A stretch of 64,000 nt of DNA from NCBI GenBank assembly GCA_902806595.1, contig CADCXC010000004.1, forward strand, positions 3,100,001-3,164,000. The letters run 5' to 3'. Origin of the DNA: Pyrenopolyporus hunteri. Lineage: Eukaryota > Ascomycota > Sordariomycetes > Xylariales > Hypoxylaceae. Below the pieces are notes generated by a model that ran no database searches, had not been told where the DNA came from, and saw only the letters and a list, made by a program, of their open reading frames with translations. Made by a program: the position numbers and the translations under genes. Below are positions 47,437 to 57,996 of the stretch, one piece after another (positions within the stretch are counted from its first letter, which is position 1; each line of letters begins with the position of its first letter).

Positions 47437-48818
47437 ATGATGGACGAGTTCGCTTCCGAGTCCGATAGTGATTACACCAGCTATTGGCGGGACTGGGTGA
47501 GTACACACGATTTCTCAACGGCGTCCCATAACCCATCATACTGGCTATGCCCGAGTGCGTGGCTAGGGAACGGGATTCCCGATAGCCATGAGGTTACATC
47601 AAATATGCATTCCACCTTAATAAAATTCCTTCCTACTCTAGTGCGCGCTCGTTTTAAGATGTTCTTCTTTGTTCAAAGCTATCAAGAGTTACACATGCAA
47701 ATGTAGCTATCAAAGAAGTCATTTTTAAATGACAGCAGCTTCTTTCTCCTTTTCCCATTCCCCCAAGTTTCTTCCCAAGTTTATTGCATGTTGGTGGCGG
47801 TCCCTTAGGTAGTTTACCTGATAGTATTGACCATGGAAGATCCGACTCTTACATTGTTTCGCATACCACCCTTTCTGCCACCTCTACAGCCACGAACCGG
47901 GCCGTCAAAGCGTCTTCCGCGCTTGATTATGGGTTGGGAGCGCGATGTTAGTACCCAGAAGTTTGGGCATATTTCGGCCGAGGCTATATTTCCCGCTGGC
48001 GAAGATGATCCCGATTATAATGCTAACTGCGTCGTTCTAGTTCATTTCGTCACGTGGAAACGAGTATTTCTGCGAAATCGACGAAGACTACCTCACGGAT
48101 CGTTTCAATTTGACTGGGCTTAACACGGAAGTCCAGTACTATCAGTATGCCCTCGATCTCATCACAGACGTATTCGATCTCGATTGCGATGACGATATGA
48201 GGGACACTATCGAGAAATCGGCTCGTCACCTCTACGGCCTAATACACGCTCGCTATATCGTCACCACCCGAGGCCTAGCCAAAATGGTATGACCATCCTT
48301 TTTACTGCCAGCAGACTCCGTATATGCTAACCAAATCTTCACAGCTCGACAAATATAAGAAAGCCGATTTTGGGAAATGCCCGCGCGTCTTCTGCCATTC
48401 CCACCCTCTCCTGCCCATGAGCCAAACCGATATCCCACATCAAAAGCCTGTCAAACTCTACTGTGTGCGGTGTGAGGATGTCTACAACCCAAAGTCCTCG
48501 CGGCATGCTGTCATCGATGGCGCGTATTTCGGTACCTCATTCCACAATATCATGTTCCAAGTCTATCCCGCTTTGGTCCCTCCGAAGAGCGCCGATCGAT
48601 ATATTCCCCGCGTATACGGGTTCAAGGTGCACGCCTCGGCCGCATTGATTCGCTGGCAAAACACCCAGCGTGCGGATATGCTCCGACGCCTGCGGAAGCT
48701 AGAGATAGAGAGCGGCTTCAAGGAAGACGTAGGCGACGAAGACTTGGAGGAGGAGGATGAGGAGGAAGAAGATGCGGAGCTAGAGATGGAGGGCGACGCG
48801 ATGCACGTTGTTGGTTAA
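47437..48818 (+). CDS. ckb1: casein kinase 2 regulatory (beta) subunit
   Basis: Dimerising regulatory subunit of protein kinase CK2, controlling its stability and substrate choice. Exons 47437-47496, 48041-48286 and 48345-48818 encode 259 residues from the first ATG, or 258 from the ATG at 47440, which gives the usual MDEF start. Exon 1 is MMDEFASESDSDYTSYWRDW. Exon 2 starts FISSRGNEYFCEIDEDYL and contains the acidic DVFDLDCDDDMRD loop. Exon 3 holds the zinc ribbon CPRVFC...YCVRC and the C-terminal VYGFKVHASA. An unusually acidic tail follows (EDLEEEDEEEEDAELEMEGD). Intron 1 is 544 nt, ten times the window norm, with branch TGCTAACTG and acceptor TTCTAG. Confidence 0.96.
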
Positions 48819-50923
48819 CTCTCGGGCCAAACCCGGTCTTTTTATTCGAGCACGGTATCATGTTATTGACACCACGAGCGCGTTCTATTACCGGTCTCGT
48901 CCGTACAAAAGTTGTAACGAGACGCCCTAATAAGCCCAGCGATACCGCATCCCAATGTCCTTTCGCCAGCGTTGTACAGTATGTGCTCTACTCTTGGAAA
49001 GCTCAGTACGGGGCACGGGTACGAGCACAGATCGGATGGTATAGGTGGCATTCATAATGAAAACGCAGATCTAACGATATGCTGGCGTTTGAGAGGGATA
49101 GGTTGTCATTCCACGGCGTTTACGAGATTCCCCCGGGATATGGTATTCTGGAACTGGTAGTCTGCAGCCACAGGGTTCGAATGGACTCCCTTCGTATGAT
49201 CTCTTCGTATAGGGATATTTTCTCTTCCAGCGAAATTGACCAAGGCAGCGGCGAAGGCGCTTGTCGAGACTGCTATAGCACAGTTGTTATATCCAAGGCT
49301 GAGATTGATCATATAATACTCGTCGTATGCGATGGATAATATGATATTATACGGTGTTAATGAGTCCCGTAGAAGTTAAGGACGTAATAAGAACCGATTA
49401 TATAGTAGAGTTCATAAGCGGTAGCTATTAGTTCTAGATATATAGGTAGGTAGGTAGGTAGGTAGGTATTCTTAAATTTAGCAGGGCTCGCCATATGTAT
49501 ATATGCCTTTACCTACCACTCGTTTCTCTCCGGCTCTTCCTCTTCCTCACCTCCATCCACCGTGGGACAGAGTCATGATGAAAAAGATGAGTCCACACGA
49601 AGGCGTTATGTTAGGGGTTCCAAAAATTCCCTGCCCGGGCCGAACCCAGACAAGAGCGGTCAGTAAATTAGTTTTCAACTAGCAAAAAGGCGTACTCGGA
49701 TTGCTCCTCACTGTAACGCCTAAAGCCCGTGCACTAAGATGAGGAGGAAGAAAGGGAAGAGAGAGGAGACAGAGATGGAGGGGAGGGAAGTCCTGTATTT
49801 ATATGCAGCCTGGGAGCGGGTGGGGCGCCTGTGCCTGCCTTGGGCGATTTAAGCGTCAAATTCTATCTTTCGGTCCTTCCTGCTGGGTATCCAGGTAACT
49901 ACGTCGTGTGGGTAATGGATAGTGGGTAGTGGGAGGTGTTTGCTTTGTGGGATCACCGTGTTTAAAGTACTTATTGGTAGGGCGCTGTTCGATCCGTTTG
50001 TAGGGAAAGACCTGTTTGGAATGTGCTTCTATGCCATGCAGATACGAATAGGGAGAGGCAGAAAGGCAGAGAAGTAGTATGCAAACTGGCACTTCAACCA
50101 AGGCCAGCGTGTATCGACAAGACCGCAGTGGTCGGAAACCAGATAATAGGTGAGAGAAGATACAATTCAAGCAAGTATACCAATTTCTCACCCATGGTGG
50201 CGTTGTAGGTACCTAGGTAGGTACCTATACAGGTAAATTAGGTATCACATAGACAAGCAACCGTGCTCATAAATAGGTAAGTAGCTATAGTAAGATAACC
50301 GCTATCCCCCGTTGAAGGCAACCGCTCTCGTCATGTTAAGAGATTTTATGTCCGTGTACGAATATACTAACTGCCGTGAGCTGCTCGAACTAAACCTTAT
50401 CGTTAGCATTTGCGATGAGGTTGGCAAGGACTATTTGATATTGGGAAGCAGCGTGTATGTTTAACGGAGAAGGGACGGGTGTAAAGTTTAGACATCAGTA
50501 TATACCTATTATCTCCTAGGGGTGACCGCCACCCGAGACTGACGACAGCAAGGGACTCCCCTCACGTCGTACTAATCTATCGCGGGAACTCGACGGCTTG
50601 TGCACACAGTTTATACGTTCCCCCCTACCGATGTTCTGTCCTCGACGTGTAATTCGGTTTTCTTTTTCTCACGAGGCAACACATAGTTGTTCCATCAGTG
50701 GCAATTTCATATACTCCAGCTGCGAAAGATGGACTAATGTCGATTTCATCATGTCCTGCTGGTAATGGCCCTGTTAACTTTCCTGATATCCTGTCTACAC
50801 GCACCCGTCATATGCTAGGTATGGTTTACAAGTGCGAGATTACCTCCCTCCTTGAACGCCGATCGGATCGCCCAAAAATAGCAACGCCTTTCTCTCTAAA
50901 GCCCCCTCGGCATAGTTCCCTCT
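48819..50923. other. intergenic region, no gene recognised
   Basis: Lies between convergent 3' ends. TAGGTAGG repeats run 49443-49468, and TAGGTACCTA occurs twice at 50206-50215 and 50218-50227. A purine-rich block lies at about 49740-49790. A B-box-like GGGTTCGAATGG near 49174 has no pairing tRNA stems. The frame at 49856-50191 has no family resemblance. Confidence 0.5.
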
Positions 50924-52301
50924 TTAGATTCGGTCCTCTCCTAAAACAGGAGCCGTCGAGCCCTCCGTATGAGACACATTGTCGGCCTTTGTTCTGTAGC
51001 GCATACCCAACTCGATGTCGTCTGCGTGTTGTCCCGTAATCCTCTCCGCCTCGTCGCCCGGACGCACCCAATGCTTCTTATCTGTCGCGTAGCTCCACGA
51101 ACCCAGGCCTGCCCAGAACGCCTTGTCGTGGCTACGGGGTCCCCACGCCCATCCCGCGCCGGATCGGATCGGTAGATGATAGTATCGGAACGCGAACCAC
51201 GCCGTAATTGTTCCTATAATGAAGCCAAACAGGATATCGAAACCGTGATGTCGGAAATCGAACCATCTTGAACTAGCGATGAATATAGCGGTAAAAAATG
51301 GAAGGACGGTCACGAAGAGAAGGTATAGAGGTGGCGCAGCCGCTTGTCTGCGAATCGAAAGTACGGTGGAGTTATGGGTGCCGATCTGTTTGGCCGTCGC
51401 CGGATCGGCAGGAGACGCGGATCGGTCGATGTCCTGATTGTTTCGTACGGCCTCATAGGACGTGTCGACGCCGCGCAACCGGGATGGGAAGGCGGTAACG
51501 GCGCCCGTGTCGGTGGATTGCACGTCTTGCGGTACGAATGGGATCGTGATGGCGAACTTGCTGGCTAGGAAGAACGAAAGGTAGATTAACCCCGCGGCCG
51601 CGGAGCTAGCGTGTCCCGAAGGATAACTGCGGAAACCATCGTCGAGCAGGTGACGGTCCGGGTTCTTGCAAATGTCCGCACTAACCAGCTGCCCGTTATA
51701 GGGGCCATTCGATGAGCCGTCGTCTGCGGGCGTGTGGAACCCGACGATATATTTGGTGACATTCTCGAAATCCGGTTGGCACCTAGACAGGAGATCCGGT
51801 CGCGGTTTTCCGAAGAGATTCTTCATGCCCTGAGTTATGATCCAAGCCGATACGAGCGAAAGAGCCAGCCCTAGCCACCCCATGTGTAGCTCCCATAACT
51901 TCCTCTTCCATATTAAAGACTTTGGGGTGCCCTTGGGAACAGTGGGCCCGGGGACGAAAATAAGGACGACGATTAAGACGACGACAATGGGGATGGCAGC
52001 ATTGCAGGTCAATAGGAGGGCAGAGGTTACGGTCTCGTGGACGGTGAAGGGGAAGCTGGGAGACGTTCAATTAGTCGGTTGTCCTAAGGATCTTGTAGTG
52101 AGGGCGAATATTAGGGAGCACGTACGATATATTGGGATCTTGTAAGCTGAACGGCCTCTTGTTCGGAGTGACATTGCCCAGGATCGCGCCAACAACGCCG
52201 ACGGCTATGAGTATTAACCAGTCGAAGACGTATGACCCAATGACGAGGAAACTGGGCTTGGATTTACGGGCTTGAAAGCCCGGAGTGCTGCGATCGGGCA
52301 T
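50924..52301 (-). CDS. PAP2-family lipid phosphatase (Dpp1/Lpp1-like)
   Basis: Integral membrane phosphatase expected to remove phosphate from phosphatidic acid, diacylglycerol pyrophosphate or similar lipids. Exons 52126-52301 and 50924-52055 (70-nt intron) encode 435 residues. All three PAP2 signatures are present: KNLFGKPRP, SYPSGHASS and SRWFDFRHHGFD, the last two with the catalytic histidines. Hydrophobic segments include VIGSYVFDWLILIAVGVVGA, PIVVVLIVVLIFVPG, LGLALSLVSAWII, GLIYLSFFLAS, LYLLFVTVLPFFTAIFIA and ILFGFIIGTITAWFAF, consistent with six membrane passes. A 60-residue hydrophilic insertion (about 237-305) precedes the fifth segment, and the tail is hydrophilic. Start is ATG 52301 (MPDRSTPGF). 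The substrate cannot be told from sequence. Confidence 0.92.
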
Positions 52302-54368
52302 TTTGCTGTATGGATGAGAAAGTAGAGGAGAGATGGAGTTTAGGGTAGTTGGAACGGCGCGGTCGCCTTGGGGCATTTCAACGAGGATGTGTTGGTCGCC
52401 TCTGGGCTCTCAACCGGGTTCAGATGCACTGGACATGTAAGTAGGTATCGAACGTATGCAGGCGTGTATGTAGGTATTGTATGGATGGTATGGATACGGA
52501 GATCAGATGACGACGATGCACTGTATGATGTATGGAGAAGGTGGAGGATGCCGCTTTAGAGTGATCCAAAGGTGTTGATGCTTTGTTTGTCCCCGTCCAG
52601 CTAAAATGTCTAGTTAATCTCGGAAGACCCGTCACGATTTCCAGGCTCTGTTTCCCCCTTCCCAATAGCCAGATGGCAAAATATCCAAGGCCAGACTACC
52701 AGCGTCTCGCTGCCAACGGATGCCAATAAAGATCGTCTTATGCCGCGCCTTCGAGGTGAAGAATTCGAGACGAGCCAAGCCCGATGAGGTAACAGGTCGC
52801 GTGGATCCAGGGTCTTGGCTAAGCGCTGTTTGAGGGTTCTCCTGCTAATTTAATAGGATACCGGTTGGGGCGCCGCGCGGTAGGGTTTAATTCTTTTTCT
52901 ACCTTTCTCTTTCGGGGGGGTTGATTAATTATAACTCGACCTCCCTTTTGTTCCCTATGAAACGGTCGAGTTGCCGCTGTTAAATACCTAACGGCAATGG
53001 GGCAGTGTATGTATGTACCTTAGGTAGGTAGGTGGTAGGTACCATATAGGTACTAAGTACAACACAAAGGGGGTGGGGGGATAATAACAATAGTGGTTTC
53101 TCGCTCAAATGGCGCTATCGTCGTTACGCAGCAGAAGCAAACGCCCTCTAGTGTACGTCCATCTACCTACCTACGTATGCGTGTCTCTCTCGTCGGTCTA
53201 AGACAAAATACTATGTAGGCATAGATAGCTAGTGACAGGTCAAAGGAATCGAGATCGAGAGGCCAAGAGGTCATATTCGGACCAAGAGAACTACTAGTGT
53301 GTAGATATGTAGGCGGATAGACGAAATTCGCTTTCGCGTCTTATTAATAGGACGGCAGTCTTTGCTTGCTAGATTTGACGATCGTGGAGCACGATAACGC
53401 ACTAAAATATTATGCTACACGGCCGTACGCAATATGGTAGGCTATGCGATTCAGACATGGCGTATAGAAATGGAAGGTGATCAGCTATGTATATTATTTT
53501 CGCAGCTGAACTTAGGTAGATTTACATCCATTTGCACATACGTATTTCACTCTAGAGAGAGAGAGCATTCTGCACCTGACCACACGTAGATACATCCCCT
53601 TTATTCCCCTTTAGATGAGACGCAGTATAAAAGTCGAGGATAAGGTTACGGGTCTCGTACACAGGTAGGTACCTAGGTACCTAGGTAATAAAAGAGATTG
53701 TTCGATCCGAAGTCAAGGACACTAAATGTATAGGTACCTAAGTACCTAAGTACTTAAAATAAAATGGAAAATGGAAAAGGGTGCTCTTATGTAATTCGGC
53801 TGACGTACCTTTGTACACCAATCATACCAAATCCAGACCTCCCCATTACGTGGCTTTTGTGGCTTGAACTTTGCACGGGGTTAATTTACGTACCCGACAT
53901 CTCATAGAAATTCCAAAAATCCCACACTGCCACCTCTTGGCCTCAGTCATCTACATAGCCCGTGGCCGTCGAAGCGCCATCGTATACATCTTCCTATGAG
54001 CCCATAACCAATCGTCATACACACCTAGGTAGAGCTTCCCTACCCTAGGTAGGCATGTCGGCAAATATTTATTCCCGTCAACATTTTGTAAATAACTACC
54101 AGATAAATCATATCATTCCCCCGTATCACAAAGCTGTAGTCAGCAAAGGCTACAGCTGGTCCGCTTCCCCTGTGTCCTGCAGACAGAGAGGCCCTTATGT
54201 GTATCATACGATAGATAAAATCTCATCTCCCACGTACACATATCCCTCTGACTGGGGTACCCCGCTAGATTACATCCTTCGTCGGCCCTCGAAGGCGAAG
54301 CAAATTCTCTTCAATTCATTGTCATTATAAACATCACCTCCCTTCACCGAGAAGTCCCCTAAAGAAAT

Positions 54369-54665
54369 TCATACGCTTGCGTCACAATCGTTAAACCAGT
54401 CGCTAATATACTCAAAACAAAGGGTCTGTAGGGACTCGTCCGGTGCCAACTTACCATCCACAGTCATACGCAAGAAAACTATTTTATCTCGTATTTCTTC
54501 AATGCAAGAGGGGCTTGGCAAGCCAGCCAAATAACTCGTCACTACGCTCGGCCATGCATGTAACATGCAGCTTAGCAGCTGTGATGTGTTGGTTTCCAGG
54601 AAACTCTCAGGAGATTCAACCCTACCGGTAGTCATGTTGCCATGACTGTTACTATGCGGTAGCAT
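54369..54665 (-). CDS. possible small protein or gene fragment, unrecognised
   Basis: A 98-codon frame from an ATG. Its second half (SQLLSCMLHAWPSVVTSYLAGLP, then KIVFLRMTVDGKLAPDE and LCFEYISDWFNDCD) has the amphipathic-helix composition of real protein rather than random translation. There is no signal peptide and no motif that I can name, and it sits alone in a repeat-rich gap. It could be a genuine small gene, the last exon of an unrecognised gene or a pseudogene remnant. Evidence is composition only. Confidence 0.25.
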   Translation of the reverse strand: MLPHSNSHGNMTTGRVESPESFLETNTSQLLSCMLHAWPSVVTSYLAGLPSPSCIEEIRDKIVFLRMTVDGKLAPDESLQTLCFEYISDWFNDCDASV

Positions 54666-55083
54666 TCATGCGCAGAAAGGATCTATTGATTTTAAATTGA
54701 CGCCCGACAGCTTGGGGGATCCTGACGTGTCCGTCGTGTAGGACAGCGGCTTTTGGCTCATTCGAACGGCTTGGATCTTGCTACCTACTAAGAAAGCCGC
54801 CTCTCGGTGAATTTGAATTTCAAGTTGCACAAGTTCAAGCCCGACCTTGCGGACTCGAAAGATCTCCAGGCACGCCGCTGCTATAAGTCTCTAGGGGCTT
54901 TCGCCATCATCTCATACGAGGGAACTCTTCATCACACATATCTCAGTTAGATGAGTGAAGAATACGGGCTCACTGGCTGATTTTGCGCAATGCCATTGGT
55001 ACGAATCTTATGGTTATGGGCCGTTCATATGGTGCCGTGGCTGCATACCACTTTTCGTTTATTTCCCGCCTATGCACGAACCT

Positions 55084-55138
55084 TCTAGCCCTCTAGCCCT
55101 CTAGCCCTCTAGCCCTCTATCCCTCTATCCCATTATCC
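55084..55138. repeat. 8-bp array, unit CTCTAGCC / CTCTATCC
   Basis: A partial copy is followed by three CTCTAGCC units (55091-55114), two CTCTATCC units and a diverged CATTATCC. The single G-to-T step splits the array into two homogeneous blocks. It is about 290 bases upstream of the chitin deacetylase start codon. Confidence 0.9.
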
Positions 55139-55427
55139 CATCGGGATGACCTCTACTATCCCCGGAACAATTCCCGAGCGTTCCCCCTGCTCAGTAGCAC
55201 GCCGCGATCATCCGAGGGAATAGCTGAGAAGCCCGTCGTCCCGTCCGATCATGGCGACGCCCTGAGTGGTCAGCCTCAAATTATGTAAATACCCTGGGAG
55301 AGCAGCTGGTTCTCACCTCCCTAGAATTTTTTCTCTTCTTTTTCTGCTCAACCCGCCTGTTTGTCTGACGGTTCTTTCGTTGACCACATTCGTTCATGAC
55401 CCCGCTCGCTTGAAAATCTGCTTTAGA

Positions 55428-56960
55428 ATGTATTCGTGTGTTCCAGTATGTTTTGCGCTGGCGAGTCAACTTGCAATTAGTTCTGCCTTCACTCTGCCTC
55501 GGTGGCTTAGTCCCCGCGATGTCTCCCCCGACATGACTTGTGGAAACACGGGGGCTGGGACCGCAGGTTACTCGTGCCCCGACAACCTATGCTGTTCCCA
55601 GTACGGCTACTGCGGCAACTCGACCGACTATTGCGCGGCTGGCTGCCAGGACCAATTCGGGCTTTGTAGTGGGTCTGGCGGAGATGGAGACGGAGGCGGG
55701 GATGACGGTGACGGAGAGGTTTCCCCTGACATGACATGCGGGACGACAGGAGCCGGGGAGCATGGCTATATTTGTCCAACTGGCTTGTGTTGTTCCCAGT
55801 AGTAGGTACTTCGGCACGAGCTTCTCGAGGACCGCGCTGAAATTCTTCTTTAGTGGATACTGCGGTAACTCGACGGACTACTGTAACGTTGGATGCCAAG
55901 CTGCATTTGGCCTCTGTGCAACGGGCGGCGGTGGCGACGACGGCGGAGGTTCTACCGACGGACGCTGCGGCCCTGATTTTGGGAACACGGTGTGTAGTGC
56001 AACCCAGTGTTGCTCCGCTTCTGGGTAAGCTTCTTTCAGCTCTCGGGTATCTACTGTTGCTCATGTGTCACTGGGTAGATACTGTGGTACCACTACGGAC
56101 CACTGCCGTGCCCCGGACTGTCTCTTCGATTATGGGCCGGCTTGCGACGCGAATAAAACTCCCGCAGGTGCTAATACGTCGACCTTGACGCGATCCCCCC
56201 TCGGTAGAGTTGCGGTCGGTGGCGCGGGGCTCTACGACTGCGCGCACGACGGCGATGTTGCTCTAACATTTGACGACGGCCCTGGGGAGTATACATCTAC
56301 GCTGTTGGATCTCCTGGCGAAGTACAATGCGAAGGCCACGTTCTTCATCACCGGCATCAACAATGGGAAGGGGGAGATCGACAATACAAGTCTCCCATGG
56401 CCCTCCATAATCCAGTAAGTTCTACTCGCCACGTCAGTAAGGTTGATTACCAGACTTATTTCCTATAACTTAGGCGCATGCACACCGATAACCACCAGAT
56501 CGCATCTCATACCTGGTCCCACGCGGATCTCAGCACCCTCACATCAGCCCGGCGGAGGGATGAGATGATCAAAAACGAAATGGCCCTCCGCAACATATTG
56601 GGCTTTATCCCGACGTATATGCGACCGCCTTATAGCTCCTGCACACGAGCAAGCGGCTGCCGGGACGATCTAGCCGCGCTACAATACCACATCATATACT
56701 TCGACTTAGACACCGCCGACTACCTGAACGACTCGCCTACTCTGATCCAGAATTCCAAGGACAATTTCGACGATTACTTCGAGGGGAAGTCGCCGGACTC
56801 GGACGACGCGCTAGTGATATCACACGACATACATGAGCAGACCGTCCACAACTTGACCGAATACATGCTTCAAGGTCTCCAGAGTCGCGGCTACAAGGCT
56901 GTTACCGTTGGCGAGTGTCTGGGCGACCCGGTTAGCAACTGGTACAGACAGGCAGCGTAG
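55428..56960 (+). CDS. secreted chitin deacetylase (CE4) with three CBM18 modules
   Basis: Predicted to deacetylate chitin to chitosan at the cell wall or outside the cell. Exons 55428-55801, 55854-56024, 56079-56414 and 56474-56960 encode 455 residues. A signal peptide (1 to about 20, MYSCVPVCFALASQLAISSA) is followed by three Cys-rich CBM18 chitin-binding modules at about 33-80, 97-146 and 160-204, each with CCS..GYCG, separated by Gly/Asp linkers. The NodB domain spans about 240-450. All five CE4 motifs are present: TFDDGP (245-250), SHTWSH (metal-binding His306 and His310), RPPY (344-347), DLDTADY (371-377) and SHDIH (410-414), so the enzyme should be active. Introns 1 and 2 both interrupt CBM18 modules at nearly the same codon. 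ATG 55428 is chosen because it starts the signal peptide. Confidence 0.93.
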
Positions 56961-57996
56961 CCGATAGCTCACTAGTTCCGTATCCCGACTAATAATGTCA
57001 CAATGTAGTGGCCTAGGCCCATATATGACCTTATAAACTTCCTTCGGTTCGTCTTAGGGATTTGACTGTTAATAGGCATCAGGCATAATACAATATTCCT
57101 TGGACATAAAGACATTTATATAACTTAGTACTTCTTAGTAATAGGAATCGGTATTTGTGGCCAGGAACTTTAACTTCGTATAACATATTTTCGGTGACGG
57201 AGACGGCGAAGCCCCTCCTATTCACGTTGGATCTTCCGAATCAGCCTAAATACCAATATCGTAAATGTTTGCGATTCCGTTGCTAGGGAGATGAGATGAC
57301 TAATAAACTGAAACTTGAGTCCAGAGACTAATGCGAACACGCTTATACCAAGAGGGAGGGAGTGGTTGTAAGGACTTGGGAACTGTGCCTTCTAAACCCT
57401 TCTTAGAAGGCTTATTTGCATTGCCCCTTGCATATAGCGGCCCTATCAGGCGACGTTAGCCTATATGCAACGATTCATTATTTAGGTAGGTTTGATATTA
57501 TTCGCCACCAAAACATATACTGAGGTTATATAAATTCCTGAATTATAGACCTAGGTACCTAATTGAGGTATGTTGATCCAATAGAGTCTATTGATGTGCT
57601 TATACGTCTGTTAGAAGTAAGTTTATACCCCAGGCCGATGCGTGGGAAATTGACGCTACTAATATAAATAGACGACACGACGTCGCGATAGCATAGGATG
57701 TCTAAGCGGGAAGCGGAGTGTTCAATAAGATGCCTCGAGGGGCGGCGCGTCACGATTCTCACTTTAGCCTGGCTTAACCGTAGTTATACGCCCGATGCTA
57801 CAAATAGAATGGTCAGGGAATCGAGGCGGCGACAGAACTTACCACTTATACCTCGTCCCTCTGGTAAAGAGCAAGAGTTGAACTTCGACTCAGTTCAATA
57901 TGGTACACTTGGATACACGAGTCTCGCTCTGTCCGCTGAGACAATAGGTCATACATATAGACAAAGCGTGTAGGACTAGCTCGAAGAAGGGTGATT
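56961..57996. other. intergenic region, no gene recognised
   Basis: AT-rich sequence between convergent 3' ends. It includes TAGGTACCTA at 57552-57561 and a short inverted repeat at 57387-57412 (CCTTCTAAACCC and TTCTTAGAAGGC). Open frames are short and unrecognisable. Confidence 0.5.

Larger units (their letters stand above)
52302..55427. other. 3.1-kb intergenic region with palindromes and a small isolated ORF
   Basis: Contains the promoters of the lipid phosphatase and the chitin deacetylase. TAGGTACCTA occurs at 53666-53675, 53674-53683 (overlapping) and 53731-53740. GAGAGAGAGAG lies at about 53554-53566. An array at 55084-55138 and an ORF at 54369-54665 are listed separately. Pyrimidine-rich sequence at 55319-55375 lies just upstream of the deacetylase start and probably belongs to its core promoter or leader. 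Confidence 0.5.

Noticed and set aside
47827..48123. ATG frame inside the first CK2-beta intron
   Set aside because: It crosses the acceptor and the start of exon 2 in a different frame and resembles no protein; the spliced model restores the conserved CK2-beta sequence exactly.
49165..49195. GGGTTCGAATGG resembling a tRNA T-arm
   Set aside because: Flanking bases do not form the five-base stem and no anticodon arm lies upstream.
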